Assembly: GCA_022561385.1 (NCBI GenBank)
Contig: JADFRG010000017.1
Span: forward strand, 1-55,984
Source of the DNA: Chloroflexota bacterium
GTDB lineage: Bacteria; Chloroflexota; Anaerolineae; Anaerolineales; E44-bin32
DNA: 55,984 bases
Direction of reading: 5' to 3'
Both the position numbers and the translations under genes were made by a program. The notes below the pieces were generated by a model that was given only the letters and a program-made list of their open reading frames with translations, had not been told where the DNA came from and made no database searches. Shown one piece after another: positions 8,852 to 19,469 of the stretch. The first letter of the stretch is position 1, and each line of letters starts with the position of its first letter.

Positions 8852-10495
8852 TCAGAAACTCTCCACCGGCACGTGTTCTCCCCATGCCGCCCGCAGCCGG
8901 CCACAGATTTCCCCGAGGGTGACGTCCGCCTCCAGGCAATCGATGAAGATCGGCATAAGGTTATCGGTCCCTTCGGCAGCCCTCTTCAGGCGCTTCAATT
9001 GGTCCTCCACCCGGCCGGCGTCCCTCGCCTTCCGCAACTTTGATAAGTGCTCGCGCTGTGTGGATTCAATTGCGGCGTCGACATTCAAGATTTCCATCGG
9101 GGCCGGGTCGGCCGAGCGGTAGGCGTTCACTCCAACCACAACCGTCTCCTCAGATTCCATGCGCATCTGGGCCTGGTAGGCGGCTTCCTGGATCTCCGAT
9201 TGCATGTAGCCAGAATCCACCGCCGCCAGGGCTCCGCCGAGTTCGTCAATTTTGGCAATGTGCTCCCGGGCACCGGCCTCGATCTCATCAGTGAGATGTT
9301 CGATGAGGAATGAGCCCCCTAATGGATCGATCGTATCAGCCACTCCCATTTCATGGGCCAGGATCTGCTGAGTCCGTAGGGCGGTTCGTGCCGCCCGCTC
9401 TGTGGGGAGGCCCAGCGCCTCGTCCATGCTGTTGGTGTGCAGAGATTGAGCTCCACCGAGCACAGCCGCGAGCGCCTGGAGCGCCACTCGCACCACGTTG
9501 TTTTCGGGTTGTTGCGCCGTTAGCGTGGAGCCAGCGGTCTGTGCATGGAAACGCAGGCGAATCGATCGAGGATCCAAAGCGCCGAACCTTTCAATCATCA
9601 GCCTGGCCCACAGCCTGCGTGCGGCACGGAATTTCGCCACTTCCTCCAACAGATCATTGTGGGCGTTGAAAAAGAACGTCAAGCGAGGCGCGAACTGGTC
9701 TACTTCCAACCCCGATTGGATGGCGGCCTCGACATATGCGATGCCATTCGCCAGGGTAAAGGCGATCTCCTGTACCGCGGTGCATCCCGCCTCGCGCATG
9801 TGGTACCCCGAAACGGAGATGGTATTCCAGAGTGGCACCGTTTCGCGGCAATACTGAAATACATCTGTGATAAGCCGCATCGCGGGCTCCGGGGGGAAGA
9901 TGTAGGTCCCGCGTGCCACGTATTCTTTGAGAATGTCGTTTTGGATCGTCCCGCGCAAAACAGCCGGATCGATGCCCTGCCTGCGCGCGACCGCGATATA
10001 CATGGCAAGCAAAATGGCGGCCGGGGCGTTGATGGTCATACTCGTCGAGACCTGATCCAGCGGTATGCCGCGAAACAGAGTTTCCATATCTTCCAGGCAA
10101 GAAATCGAAACGCCTACTTTCCCGACTTCGCCTTCGGCTATTGGATCGTCCGCGTCGTAACCGATCTGCGTTGGAAGATCGAAAGCCACAGAAAGTCCAC
10201 TTTGACCCTGGTCGAGCAAAAATTGAAAGCGGCGATTGGTTTCCGCCGCGTCCGCGTATCCGGCGTACTGACGCATGGTCCACAATCTCCCTCGATACAT
10301 CGTGGGTTGTGCGCCGCGCGTGAATGGCAGCTGCCCGGGGAAGCCCTGGTCTTCAAGGTAGTTTCCGTCGGGGAGGTAAAACGGCTCCAGCCGAAGCCCG
10401 GAATCGGTTTCGAAATGTTCCCGACGCTCCGGACGCCCGGAACGGGCGACCTCATCTTCCCAGGATTGTTTTGCCTTTGTGAGGTCTTTTCTCAT
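8852..10495 (-). CDS. mcmA: Methylmalonyl-CoA mutase large (catalytic) subunit
   Basis: A 547-residue mutase barrel that converts (R)-methylmalonyl-CoA to succinyl-CoA with adenosylcobalamin. The residues that contact the methylmalonyl carboxylate are present as Tyr77 (WTMRQYAGY) and Arg195 ([12 protein letters not shown]). The C-terminal B12 domain is absent, so the cofactor subunit must be encoded elsewhere, as in split archaeal-type mutases. Its ATG overlaps the BCCP stop by 4 bp, so the two are translationally coupled. With the carboxylase upstream and the epimerase downstream it completes the route from propionyl-CoA to succinyl-CoA. Confidence 0.93.
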   Translation of the reverse strand: MRKDLTKAKQSWEDEVARSGRPERREHFETDSGLRLEPFYLPDGNYLEDQGFPGQLPFTRGAQPTMYRGRLWTMRQYAGYADAAETNRRFQFLLDQGQSGLSVAFDLPTQIGYDADDPIAEGEVGKVGVSISCLEDMETLFRGIPLDQVSTSMTINAPAAILLAMYIAVARRQGIDPAVLRGTIQNDILKEYVARGTYIFPPEPAMRLITDVFQYCRETVPLWNTISVSGYHMREAGCTAVQEIAFTLANGIAYVEAAIQSGLEVDQFAPRLTFFFNAHNDLLEEVAKFRAARRLWARLMIERFGALDPRSIRLRFHAQTAGSTLTAQQPENNVVRVALQALAAVLGGAQSLHTNSMDEALGLPTERAARTALRTQQILAHEMGVADTIDPLGGSFLIEHLTDEIEAGAREHIAKIDELGGALAAVDSGYMQSEIQEAAYQAQMRMESEETVVVGVNAYRSADPAPMEILNVDAAIESTQREHLSKLRKARDAGRVEDQLKRLKRAAEGTDNLMPIFIDCLEADVTLGEICGRLRAAWGEHVPVESF

Positions 10496-10989
10496 GTCAG
10501 AGTAAGCAATGCCTGATTTTGATCCACGTTATCTCCAGGGGCGACTCGAACGCCCGATACCGTCCCGCTCCTGGGCGCCTTGAGTTCGTTCTGCATTTTC
10601 ATGGATTCAAGAATGATCAAATTCTCGCCCTTTTCAACTTCCTGACCCACTTCAACCGGCACGGTTACCACCACCCCCGGCATGGGGGCAGTCAGCGTGT
10701 ATTCGCCTTCTTCGATCAACCCGACCTTGGTGGTTTCGCGCAGCCGGCGTTGGCGCTCGTCTTCAACATCGACGAGGAAGAGCCGACCCCGGAGCAACAC
10801 TTCCACCGAGCTCTCGCCGGAGGAAACATTGGCCTCGAAGGATTCGTTGTTTAGGAGCATGGAGTAGATCGGCTGGTCTGCCACGGATTGGAAATCGACT
10901 TCCAATCGCTGACCATCGGCGAGGATCTCGCCCGCCTCGTTGATGTCGATCTCGAAGGATTGCCCCTTGATGGTGGCGATGTACTTCAC
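10492..10989 (-). CDS. Biotin carboxyl carrier protein of the acyl-CoA carboxylase
   Basis: A 165-residue protein with a C-terminal biotinyl domain. The modified lysine lies in ESMKMQNE, preceded by the usual APMPGVVV turn. The N-terminal 90 residues are a beta-rich region that probably docks with the carboxylase subunits. It carries carboxybiotin from the biotin carboxylase (11069-12577) to the carboxyltransferase (12617-14167). The apparent start is GTG. The biotin ligase at 28304-29107 is the likely modifying enzyme. Confidence 0.92.
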   Translation of the reverse strand: MKYIATIKGQSFEIDINEAGEILADGQRLEVDFQSVADQPIYSMLLNNESFEANVSSGESSVEVLLRGRLFLVDVEDERQRRLRETTKVGLIEEGEYTLTAPMPGVVVTVPVEVGQEVEKGENLIILESMKMQNELKAPRSGTVSGVRVAPGDNVDQNQALLTLT

Positions 10990-11068
10990 CGGTGACCCGT
11001 TCGCCGATCAGCCGATCCGATCCGGAGCGGCAGGGGAAATTGGTGGGCCGTTGAAGGCCGAGGGCCAC

Positions 11069-12577
11069 TCATCGCTGCATTCTTTCCCATCGACCGACCC
11101 ACTTCCAGTTGCTGGTGTCGCGCTCGCTCTGGCGGACGATCTGAGCGGCTTGCTGGGTCTCGCGATGGGTTACCAGCGTTGCCATAACCGCCGCGATCAT
11201 GGCGAGGTTATCATCGCCATCAAACTCCTCTTCCATGGTGAAGCGTTCCTCGACGAACCGCGTGTCGAACTGGCCCGCCATAAAACGGGGTGAATTCAGC
11301 AGTTTCTGATGGAACGGGATGTTGGTTCGCACGCCCAGGATACGATACTCCTCCAACGCCCTGCGCATGCGTAGAATGGCTACCCCGCGGGTCTCCCCCC
11401 AACAGATCAGCTTGGAGATCAGAGAATCGTAGTAGGGAGTGATGGTGAACCCGGCGTACACGCCGGTATCGACTCGCACGCCGGGCCCGCTGGGTGGGAT
11501 CACCGTTGTGATTTGCCCGGTGCTTGGCAGGAAGTTGTTGTAAGGATCCTCGGCGTTGATGCGACACTCTATCGCCCACCCGTTGAGCTGCAGGTCTTCC
11601 TGCCTATAATTCAACTTGCGGCCGCGGGCAATACGAATCTGCTCTCTAACGATGTCGATTCCGGTGACCATCTCGGTTATGGGATGTTCCACCTGGAGGC
11701 GAGTGTTCATCTCGAGAAAGTAGAAATTCCTATCTCCGTCGACCAGGAATTCAACAGTGCCCGCGTTCACATAATCCACTGCCTCGGCCACCCGGCAGGC
11801 CAGCTTGCCCATTTGTTCGCGCAGAGTATCGTCCATGATGGGAGAGGGAGCCTCTTCCAGAAGCTTCTGGTGCCTGCGCTGGAGCGAGCATTCCCGCTCC
11901 CCCAGGTGAATGGCGTTCCCGTGTGAATCCGCCATGATCTGGAATTCGATGTGCCGCGCATCAAGCAGCAGCTTCTCCAGATAAACGTTCCCATCTCCGA
12001 AGGCGGCCTCGGCTTCGCGCCGTGCGGCTTGAAGTAGGCCGGGAAGCTCGTCCGGCACCTTCACCTCTCGCATGCCCCGACCGCCTCCACCCGCGGAGGC
12101 CTTGACCACCAATGGGTAGCCAATGTCGGGGGCAAGGGCGATTAGATCCTCATCTGTGAGGATGGCATCGCCATCGGTTCCGGGAATAACGGGTATGCCG
12201 GCGGCTGCAACGGTGGCGCGTGCGGCCGCCTTATCACCCATGGCTGCAATCGCGCTCGGTTTAGGACCGATGAATACCAGGCCCGCCTCTTGAACCGCCT
12301 CCGCAAAATCATCGCGTTCGGCTAGAAAGCCATAACCCGGGTGGATCGCACCCGCGCCTGCCTTTTTGGCGATTTCAATGATCTTGTCGCCGCGCAGGTA
12401 GGAGTCTTTAGCTGCGGGGGGCCCCAGCAGATAAGCCTCATCCGACTGGCGCACATGCATGCTATTACGATCGACTTCCGAGTACACCGCCACCGTGTTC
12501 AGGCCCAGCTCACGGCAGGCCCGAATGACACGCACCGCGATTTCGCCCCGGTTCGCGACGAGAACTTTAGTAAACAT
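11069..12577 (-). CDS. accC: Biotin carboxylase subunit of acyl/propionyl-CoA carboxylase
   Basis: A 502-residue ATP-grasp enzyme that carboxylates biotin on the BCCP using ATP and bicarbonate. Visible landmarks are the N-terminal VLVANRGEIAVRVIRA, the glycine-rich ATP loop KASAGGGGRGM, the RDCSLQRR-type segment (ERECSLQRRHQK), FLEMNTRLQVEHPITE and the C-terminal lid. It lacks a fused biotinyl domain because BCCP is a separate gene 79 bp downstream. The last 50 residues are less conserved. Within this operon the acyl acceptor is most likely propionyl-CoA, though such subunits can be shared with acetyl-CoA carboxylase. Confidence 0.94.
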   Translation of the reverse strand: MFTKVLVANRGEIAVRVIRACRELGLNTVAVYSEVDRNSMHVRQSDEAYLLGPPAAKDSYLRGDKIIEIAKKAGAGAIHPGYGFLAERDDFAEAVQEAGLVFIGPKPSAIAAMGDKAAARATVAAAGIPVIPGTDGDAILTDEDLIALAPDIGYPLVVKASAGGGGRGMREVKVPDELPGLLQAARREAEAAFGDGNVYLEKLLLDARHIEFQIMADSHGNAIHLGERECSLQRRHQKLLEEAPSPIMDDTLREQMGKLACRVAEAVDYVNAGTVEFLVDGDRNFYFLEMNTRLQVEHPITEMVTGIDIVREQIRIARGRKLNYRQEDLQLNGWAIECRINAEDPYNNFLPSTGQITTVIPPSGPGVRVDTGVYAGFTITPYYDSLISKLICWGETRGVAILRMRRALEEYRILGVRTNIPFHQKLLNSPRFMAGQFDTRFVEERFTMEEEFDGDDNLAMIAAVMATLVTHRETQQAAQIVRQSERDTSNWKWVGRWERMQR

Positions 12578-12616
12578 ATCGGCTCAGGATTTCAGGAATT
12601 GGGGAAATTCCTCCAC

Positions 12617-14167
12617 TCATAGCGGGATGTTGCCATGTTTCTTGGCCGGATTGACGTCCCGCTTATTGGCTAACATTTCAAGCGCGTTGATAAGCCGTGG
12701 CCGCGTAAAACGCGGTTCGATGACGTCGTCGATGTATCCGCGCGAAGCGCTGACGTAAGGATGCGCAAACTTGGCCCGATAATCTTTCACCAGTTCGGCC
12801 TTGCGCGTGTCTGGGTCCACCGCTTCGGCCAGCTCCTTGCGGAAGATGATGCTGACCGCGGCCTCCGGTCCCATAACGGCGATCTCAGCCGTTGGCCAGG
12901 CCAGATTCAGGTCGCTGCGGATGTGTTTTGAATTCATCACGCAATAGGCCCCGCCGTAGGCCTTGCGAGTAATAACCGTGACCTTGGGAACCGTCGCCTC
13001 GCAGTATGCGTAGAGCAGCTTGGCCCCGGCGCGGATGATGCCGCCGTGCTCCTGCTCCGTACCGGGAAGAAATCCCGGCACATCCACGAGCGTGATGAGC
13101 GGAACGTTGAACGCATCGCAGAAGCGGACGAAGCGAGCCGCCTTAATCGAAGCATTGATGTCGAGCACACCTGCCAGCACTGCCGGCTGATTGGCAACAA
13201 ATCCGACGCTGTGGCCGCCGAGCCGTGCGAATCCAACCACGATGTTCGGGGCGTAACGCTCATGGATTTCTAGGAAGGCGCCATCGTCTACGACCCGGTG
13301 GATGACATCCCGTATGTCATACGGCTTGGTGGGATCGTCCGGTACGATGGAATCCAGGGCCGCATCGGTCCGCAGGCGATCGTCGGTGGACGGGACAAAA
13401 GGAGGATCTTCCATGTTGTTCTGGGGAAGATAGGACAGCAACAGGCGAATCATATAAAGCAGGTCGGCCTCATTCTCTGCGGTGTAGTGAGCGACCCCCG
13501 ATATTCCGGCGTGGACATCCGCGCCGCCAAGCTCCTCCAAATCCACGTCCTCGTGGGTCACGGAGCGCACGACATCCGGCCCGGTTACAAACATGTAGGA
13601 GGATTTGCGGACCATAAATATGAAATCCGTAAGGGCTGGGGAATAGACTGCGCCGCCAGCCGAAGGCCCCATAATTGCGCTGATCTGAGGGATGACGCCT
13701 GACGCCATCGTGTTGCGCAGAAAGATATCCGCGTATCCGCCGAGAGAAACCACACCCTCCTGAATGCGGGCGCCGCCTGAATCGTTGATCCCGATCACAG
13801 GCGCCCCATTTTTCATCGCCATCTCCATGATCTTAACGATCTTCTCGGCGTGCACCTCCCCAAGGCTGCCCCCGAACACGGTGAAATCCTGGGAGAACAC
13901 GTAGGTAAGCCGCCCGTCGACCGTTCCCCAGCCCGTGACCACGCTGTCCGAAAGGTACTTTCGCTTTTCGAGGCCAAAGTCATGAGTGCGGTGAGTCACG
14001 AAGCCGCCCGTCTCGCGGAAGGAACCCTTGTCTAAGAGCAAATCCAGCCGTTCGCGCGCCGTCAGCCGGCCTCGCTTGTGCTGGGCCTCGATGCGATCCT
14101 CACCGCCGCCCAGGCGGGCCTGCTCGCGGAGCGCTCGGAGTTCCTCAAGCTTGGATTCGTGGCTCAT
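12617..14167 (-). CDS. pccB: Propionyl-CoA carboxylase carboxyltransferase (beta) subunit
   Basis: A 516-residue crotonase-fold carboxyltransferase that moves carboxyl from biotin to the alpha carbon of propionyl-CoA. N- and C-domain oxyanion-hole segments are seen ([28 protein letters not shown]). In the substrate-gating segment [15 protein letters not shown], Cys stands where many propionyl-CoA enzymes have Asp; by my recollection this resembles actinobacterial AccD5 types. Its start overlaps the stop of the upstream membrane protein by 4 bp. A preference for propionyl-CoA is supported by the epimerase and mutase in the same run. Confidence 0.92.
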   Translation of the reverse strand: MSHESKLEELRALREQARLGGGEDRIEAQHKRGRLTARERLDLLLDKGSFRETGGFVTHRTHDFGLEKRKYLSDSVVTGWGTVDGRLTYVFSQDFTVFGGSLGEVHAEKIVKIMEMAMKNGAPVIGINDSGGARIQEGVVSLGGYADIFLRNTMASGVIPQISAIMGPSAGGAVYSPALTDFIFMVRKSSYMFVTGPDVVRSVTHEDVDLEELGGADVHAGISGVAHYTAENEADLLYMIRLLLSYLPQNNMEDPPFVPSTDDRLRTDAALDSIVPDDPTKPYDIRDVIHRVVDDGAFLEIHERYAPNIVVGFARLGGHSVGFVANQPAVLAGVLDINASIKAARFVRFCDAFNVPLITLVDVPGFLPGTEQEHGGIIRAGAKLLYAYCEATVPKVTVITRKAYGGAYCVMNSKHIRSDLNLAWPTAEIAVMGPEAAVSIIFRKELAEAVDPDTRKAELVKDYRAKFAHPYVSASRGYIDDVIEPRFTRPRLINALEMLANKRDVNPAKKHGNIPL

Positions 14168-14601
14168 TTGCCATTCTCCTGAAAGTAGGTTCGTACAATT
14201 CTCCGGCTAAGTACCCATCCCGCGAAGGCAATAGCCATCACGGTCAAAACCGCCGTCGTCGACCAATTGGCGCGAGAGTACTCGGACCGGGCGAGGAATA
14301 TACGGTCCGCCCAATACCAGATTAAAACCGCCAGACCACCCCAGCGGATCATTCTCGGCGCCCAGGACCTGCCAATGAAGGCGCCAAGTGCCGCAAGCAA
14401 CCCCCAGGCTCCCCAGAGGCCGTTTCGGATCAACAGGTACGCTGGCGGGACAGTATAGGGCAGGTCGGGAAGCGAAAACCACGCTACCAGACCGCTAAGA
14501 GCCACCACCGCTACGGTTATAACCCCGAGGCTAAGCCAAGTTACGTGTGCGGGTCGTCGGTTGGTCAAGGGCGCAATGATACGCGGAGTCCGAGACTCCA
14601 A
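14164..14601 (-). CDS. Small integral membrane protein of unknown function
   Basis: A 145-residue protein with about four hydrophobic spans (around 25-45, 53-75, 82-100 and 113-130) and a basic C-terminal tail. I recognise no family. The apparent start is TTG. The stop overlaps the pccB start as ATGA, so it is cotranscribed and coupled with the carboxylase. That placement may be incidental, or it may hint at a membrane role linked to acyl-CoA use. Confidence 0.7.
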   Translation of the reverse strand: MESRTPRIIAPLTNRRPAHVTWLSLGVITVAVVALSGLVAWFSLPDLPYTVPPAYLLIRNGLWGAWGLLAALGAFIGRSWAPRMIRWGGLAVLIWYWADRIFLARSEYSRANWSTTAVLTVMAIAFAGWVLSRRIVRTYFQENGK

Positions 14602-14632
14602 CCGTCCGTTCCGCCGGAATCGCAGTGCGAAC

Positions 14633-15661
14633 TCAAGGGACGGTCAGCGTGATCTTGCCCCGCTGCTTGCCGGCCTCCATACGCGCGAACGCGTCAGCCG
14701 CATGCTCCAACGGGAACTGGCGATCCAGGATTGGATTCAACTTGCCCTCAAACACGATCCCCATCACGGTCTCGAAGTCCTGGGTGGTCCCCATCGTCGA
14801 GCCGATGATGGACAGATGTTTACCAAAGAGGAACCGATGGTCGATCTCGTATATCGGCCCGCTCGTGTTGCCGACGGTCAAGATCCGGCCTCCTTTGCGC
14901 GCAGCTCGTAGGCTAAGCGGCATCGTATCCGCTCCGACGTTGTCCACCACCACATCCACGCCGCTGCGGCCCTCTGCCCGATAAGCGGTTTTCGACCATG
15001 TCGCGTCCTGGGAGCGATCGATCAAGAAGTCTGCTCCGGCGGCCTTGGCCACGGTCAGTTTGTCCGCTCCGGAGCCCACGACCAAAACCGAGGCGCCCGA
15101 ATACTTGGCGATCTGGATGCTGGCGGTGTTTACGCCGCCCGAGGCGCCCACCACGAGCACCGATTCTCCGGGCTTGAGCTGACCGCGGGTGATCAACGAG
15201 TGCCAGGCGGTGAGGTAAACCAGCGCTGCGGCTGCCGCCACCGCGGCGTCAAAGTCTTTTGGAATCCCAAGCAGGTTTCGTTCTGGGAGCGCGATCCGCT
15301 CCCGGAAGGTTCCCGGTGCGTGCTCCCCCAGCAATCGCCAGCGGGTGCAGAGATTTTCCTGACCGGCCAGGCAGAAGTCGCATTCCCCGCAGGTCAGATT
15401 GGGGTTGATCACCACTCGATCGCCGACTGCGAACTGAGTTACGCGCGATCCCACCTCGATCACGCGGCCCGCCCCATCCGCTCCGGGGACATGCGGCATT
15501 TGCAGCTCGAGCGTAGGCCAACCTTTCCGGGTGAGCAGGTCGGTCCGGTTAAGCGAAACCGCCTCGAGTCGAACGAGTACTTCGGCGGGCTCCAGCGCGG
15601 GCGCGGGAAAATCGCCATATTCAATATCTCCGCCATGCTCGCGGAAAAATACGGCCTTCAT
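14633..15661 (-). CDS. Zinc-loop MDR-family oxidoreductase
   Basis: A 342-residue medium-chain dehydrogenase/reductase. The GroES-like N-domain holds the structural zinc loop CGECDFCLAGQENLC, and the Rossmann domain carries VLVVGASGGVNTASIQIAK for NAD(P) binding. The catalytic-zinc cysteine of classical alcohol dehydrogenases is replaced: the segment reads SLNRTDLL, as in quinone-oxidoreductase or enoyl-CoA-reductase-like members. An acryloyl- or crotonyl-CoA reductase role would suit this operon but is only inference. It lies 31 bp ahead of the membrane protein and 24 bp after the glycosyltransferase. Confidence 0.82.
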   Translation of the reverse strand: MKAVFFREHGGDIEYGDFPAPALEPAEVLVRLEAVSLNRTDLLTRKGWPTLELQMPHVPGADGAGRVIEVGSRVTQFAVGDRVVINPNLTCGECDFCLAGQENLCTRWRLLGEHAPGTFRERIALPERNLLGIPKDFDAAVAAAAALVYLTAWHSLITRGQLKPGESVLVVGASGGVNTASIQIAKYSGASVLVVGSGADKLTVAKAAGADFLIDRSQDATWSKTAYRAEGRSGVDVVVDNVGADTMPLSLRAARKGGRILTVGNTSGPIYEIDHRFLFGKHLSIIGSTMGTTQDFETVMGIVFEGKLNPILDRQFPLEHAADAFARMEAGKQRGKITLTVP

Positions 15662-15685
15662 GGGCGTTCGGATGAGGGAGGCGAT

Positions 15686-17998
15686 TTAGCCGGCGGGGAG
15701 TTCGTAGGCCAAATAAAGCTCCGCGTCTCGGCCCGTCTCTTGGAATACCTCTCCGCCCGGATACCGTTCTTGAACCAGCGCCATTTCGGCCGCTCGCTCC
15801 GGGAGGAATATGAAAATTGTGGGACCCGAGAGTTCCCAACTTGGAGCGGAAGTAATCGGTTGCAGTACGTCGTAGCCAATGGCTTGGGAGGCAAGATACG
15901 GTATAGACGAATGGCTATAGTACCCCATGCGGCCGCCGAAGAAGTAGGCCTCCACTCCGGGCTCCCGCGCGTTCAGCATACTCGCCACGGCGCTTGCCGT
16001 CTCTGTATTAAGGTCGCCAAAGCGCTTGCTGCCTGAGTAGTCGCCAAAATAGAAGCTCAGGTCCGCCCAGCCGGCCGCAGCCACCACGATTCCCACTACC
16101 GCAACGACCGCGGGCCGCGCGGCAGGCCAGGTCTGGAGCAACCATTCGGCCACCCGAACCAATGCCAGTGAAATAGTGGCTGCAACGGCCGGAGCCGCAA
16201 AGACATAACGCTGGGCCGCCGGTGTGCTTTCGCTCATCGCGCCAATCACAATCGCGCTGGCAAGCCACAGGATCACCCAGAGCTCGGCCGGCTTGCGGCC
16301 GTTCAAGAAGAGAAGAACAACTCCCATCATAAAGAGCGTTGCGGAAAGCGGGAGCAACATTGGCGTCTCAGGCACATACCAGTGGCGGAGGTTGGCGCTG
16401 GTAAAGGCCAGCGCGGAGGTGACGAATTGTGAAACCAAAAGCTCGGCCGGCGTCAGCCCAGTCAACATTACATCGGACCTTAAAGTGGCACCCAGGTAGG
16501 ACACGCGCGACATCGGAGCAAAGAAGTCTGGCAAATGCCCCAGGTAGTACATCGCCAACGGCAAAGCCATCACGGTGGCGCTCAGGGCCATAACCGCAAG
16601 GTGACTGAATCGAGCGCGGACCGTGCTCCAGTCGCGGGCAGCGGAAAACGCGAGCCAAATTGGAAACAGCAAGAACAAGAAGCGACTGCTCGCGTAGAAG
16701 TACTGGGCGAGCCCAAATCCCAGGCCCGCCAACACATAACCAAGCCGGTTGTCCTTGGACCAGCCCCACCAGAATGCCCCCGAGATAAAGGCCACAAATA
16801 GTCCATCCCAGATGTTGTTCAGACCGAGGCGGCTGAAGTGAATGTGAAAATGGGAGGCCGCCAGAAGGATGCTTCCCGTTAGAGCGACCCATCGACCGAA
16901 CCCCTGTTTAAGGAACCAGTACAGCGCAAGCACCGTCAGCGCGCCCGCCAGGGCGGAGGTCAGCCGAAGCGCCTCGGTCGTCTGACCGAACAGGCGAATG
17001 GAGATCGACTGCAGGTAGAAGTAAAGCGATGGAAACGAAAACCAGGCCAGTCCAAAGATGTTGTTGCGTTCACCGTTTACGAACTCGAGTGCGCTCAATC
17101 CGCCGGAGGCTTCGTCCCCGGTAAGCAGCCAGGGGTACTCTGCGGTCGCGACCCCGCGCAACAGAAATGCGCCCAAAAAAACAGCCGTCAGGATTCCCCA
17201 CTCACGCCGAAAGTGGAGCCGTTCCGCCCGAGCGGGCAAATAGTCCAGCGAACCTACCACCAACAACAAAATCCCCAGCAGCCACGTAAACACGGCGAGC
17301 TGGGGTTGACGCATCAACCTCCCGTCGCCAGCCGCCAGCCATGCGGCAAGCGCCAACAATGGGGCCAGCACGAGTAGGATCGCCTGCGCCTTAGAGACGC
17401 CCAGCCAGCCGGCCGCGGCCTGAAGCCACTTCGTAATGCGTACCGGGAGCCGCTTGCGGTTGAAGCCTACCGCGGCCAGCACAAACAACCCAAGCCCGAG
17501 CACCGTGTACACGTGAGCCACAAAAACCTCGCCCGGGCTCAGATACCCTGAGAGCGACCTGCCGATGAAAAGCAACAGTCCCGAGGCCAAAAGCATCGCC
17601 ACAAGTTCAAGATTAGGAGCATCGAGCAGCTTCACCTGCCGGGCCTTCATCCCGCGCAGGGTATTCCGTCTCTGAGCAGGCTTATCCAAACCTTTGGACA
17701 GCAGGAAGAAGAACCCGCTTCCCGCAAAAAGAGCGAGTCCGATCAAACCGGGAAACAGATGAAGACCCGAGAGCAGCGGCGTATAAGGAGGCTCAGTCAA
17801 CTGACCGATTAGCATCAGCAGAGCGCCAAATATGGCGACGGCTGCCAGCCAATCGGAGCGATCCAACTTGCGAATGCTCCGCCACGAGCTCACGGTCAAG
17901 CTCAGGCCTGCCTGCCGTCCACGCCAAGCCAAAATTAACAGGCCGTCCAGCAAAAGCGCGGCTGCGAGTGCCGCGACAAGCCATCCGGTTGGGGTCAT
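15686..17998 (-). CDS. Membrane glycosyltransferase, PMT/ArnT-like (GT39/GT83 clan)
   Basis: About 770 residues with a dozen or so hydrophobic spans. A first luminal loop carries the acidic motif typical of lipid-linked-sugar glycosyltransferases (LLTGDEASGGLSALEF), followed by a second conserved segment (ASHFHIHFSRLGLNN). It would transfer a sugar from a polyprenyl-phosphate donor on the outer face of the membrane. The ATG at 17998 is preferred because it directly precedes the first membrane span; a GTG at 18025 is the alternative. It interrupts a catabolic gene run without an obvious functional link. Confidence 0.8.
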   Translation of the reverse strand: MTPTGWLVAALAAALLLDGLLILAWRGRQAGLSLTVSSWRSIRKLDRSDWLAAVAIFGALLMLIGQLTEPPYTPLLSGLHLFPGLIGLALFAGSGFFFLLSKGLDKPAQRRNTLRGMKARQVKLLDAPNLELVAMLLASGLLLFIGRSLSGYLSPGEVFVAHVYTVLGLGLFVLAAVGFNRKRLPVRITKWLQAAAGWLGVSKAQAILLVLAPLLALAAWLAAGDGRLMRQPQLAVFTWLLGILLLVVGSLDYLPARAERLHFRREWGILTAVFLGAFLLRGVATAEYPWLLTGDEASGGLSALEFVNGERNNIFGLAWFSFPSLYFYLQSISIRLFGQTTEALRLTSALAGALTVLALYWFLKQGFGRWVALTGSILLAASHFHIHFSRLGLNNIWDGLFVAFISGAFWWGWSKDNRLGYVLAGLGFGLAQYFYASSRFLFLLFPIWLAFSAARDWSTVRARFSHLAVMALSATVMALPLAMYYLGHLPDFFAPMSRVSYLGATLRSDVMLTGLTPAELLVSQFVTSALAFTSANLRHWYVPETPMLLPLSATLFMMGVVLLFLNGRKPAELWVILWLASAIVIGAMSESTPAAQRYVFAAPAVAATISLALVRVAEWLLQTWPAARPAVVAVVGIVVAAAGWADLSFYFGDYSGSKRFGDLNTETASAVASMLNAREPGVEAYFFGGRMGYYSHSSIPYLASQAIGYDVLQPITSAPSWELSGPTIFIFLPERAAEMALVQERYPGGEVFQETGRDAELYLAYELPAG

Positions 17999-18113
17999 TA
18001 AGTGGATTCTGTCCGAATCTGGCACATTTTCGAACTAAAAGTATCGACCGCCGGTCCCGAGGCCGCAATCGCCAAGATGGCACAGTTTCTGGTGAGGGGG
18101 AAGCGCGGTGGAG

Positions 18114-19301
18114 CTAATGCAGACCGAGCTCGTGGCGGGCGATTACGATCCGTTGGATTTCGCTTGTACCTTCGTAAATCTCTGTGATCTTGGCGTCACG
18201 GTAGTAACGTTCCACCGGCAATTCTTTGGAGTAACCCATCCCTCCATGGATTTGCACCGCTTCGCTGGCACAATAGCTGGCGGTTTCTGAGGCGAAAAGC
18301 TTCGCCATAGAGGCCTGCAGTGTGTATCGCTTGCCGGTGGCCTTCGAGGACTGTTTTGCCAATGCGGCCTGATAGGTCAGCAGGCGGCTGGCTTCGATGC
18401 GGGTCTTCATATCCGCCAATTTGAAGGAGATACCCTGGAACTCGCCGATCTTTCGGCCAAAAGCTTCTCGCTTGCGCGCGTATTCGAGGCTGGCGAGGTA
18501 GGCGGCCTGTGCAATACCCAGCGCTTGACTGGCGATACCGATGCGCCCCGCGTCCAGTACCTGCATGGCGATCATAAAGCCCTGTCCCTCCTCGCCCAGA
18601 CGGTTATCGACCGGGCACCGGTAGTCCTCGAACAAGATCTCACACGTAGCACTGGCGCGTATGCCCAGCTTGGGTTCGGTCTTCCCGAGCGAAAAACCCG
18701 GCTGATCGGTCTCGATCAAGAACGCGGTCACACCATGGTGCCTCTTCTCGGGATCGGTCATGGTAAAAAGCAAAATAGACTTAGCCACCGGGCCGCTGCT
18801 CACCCACGATTTACGGCCGTTGATCACGTAACTATCGCCATCTAACACTGCGCGCGAGCGCATGGTGCCCGCGTCCGAACCGGACATGGGCTCGGTGAGC
18901 GAATAGGCCCCGATGGCTTTGCCAGATGCCACTGGAACGAGAAATTTACCCTTCTGTCGCTCCGTGCCGAACCGGTCTATGGCGTTGCAGTAGAGTGAGT
19001 TGTTGACAGACATAATTGTGCCGTGCGAGGCGTCCGCTTTGCTGATCTCGGTCAGCGCCAGCACATAGGAGAGTGCATCCAATCCCGCGCCCCCATACTG
19101 CTCCGGGATCTCGATCCCCATGAATCCCATCTCGCCCATCTTACGCACGGTTTCGATGGGGAATTCTCCGCTCTCGTCGTGTTCGGCCGCGATGGGGACG
19201 ATTTCGTTTTGCGCGAACTCGCGCGCCACTTGCTGAATCATCTCGTGTTCGGAAGAGAGTTCCAGGGTGGGGCCGCTAATAGAGATTTCAGTGACTGCCA
19301 T
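18114..19301 (-). CDS. Acyl-CoA dehydrogenase
   Basis: A 395-residue FAD enzyme that introduces the alpha-beta double bond into acyl-CoA and passes electrons to ETF. The FAD and substrate motifs are present (AYSLTEPMSGSDAGTM, VSSGPVAKSILLF). The catalytic base is the Glu of IYEGTSEIQR near the C-terminus, the short/branched-chain placement. The ATG at 19301 is chosen over an upstream in-frame start at 19394 because the intervening 31 residues are basic and unlike the family. It is first in the long minus-strand run, so isobutyryl-, 2-methylbutyryl- or short straight-chain CoA are plausible substrates. It is divergent from gatC. Confidence 0.92.
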   Translation of the reverse strand: MAVTEISISGPTLELSSEHEMIQQVAREFAQNEIVPIAAEHDESGEFPIETVRKMGEMGFMGIEIPEQYGGAGLDALSYVLALTEISKADASHGTIMSVNNSLYCNAIDRFGTERQKGKFLVPVASGKAIGAYSLTEPMSGSDAGTMRSRAVLDGDSYVINGRKSWVSSGPVAKSILLFTMTDPEKRHHGVTAFLIETDQPGFSLGKTEPKLGIRASATCEILFEDYRCPVDNRLGEEGQGFMIAMQVLDAGRIGIASQALGIAQAAYLASLEYARKREAFGRKIGEFQGISFKLADMKTRIEASRLLTYQAALAKQSSKATGKRYTLQASMAKLFASETASYCASEAVQIHGGMGYSKELPVERYYRDAKITEIYEGTSEIQRIVIARHELGLH

Positions 19302-19469
19302 AAACGAGGTCGAGGAGCGGGTGGAGCGATTATAACATTCGACGAAATTGGGGTCGTAGCGCCCGCCATTTGTGGTCCTGGCCTTACGCCTCACCGTTAA
19401 TCGCCGGGTTCAGATCGCTTGAGGGAACCGACATGGCGAGCGAGTAAAATGGCTCCGCTGGAGGACTCC

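Noticed and set aside
9545..10516. Long plus-strand frame antisense to the mutase gene
   Set aside because: A typical GC-rich shadow frame; the minus-strand product is a clear mutase.
14602..14632. Cobalamin riboswitch ahead of the mutase run
   Set aside because: The gaps in the run are too short and show no B12-box; none was seen elsewhere upstream of 19301 either.
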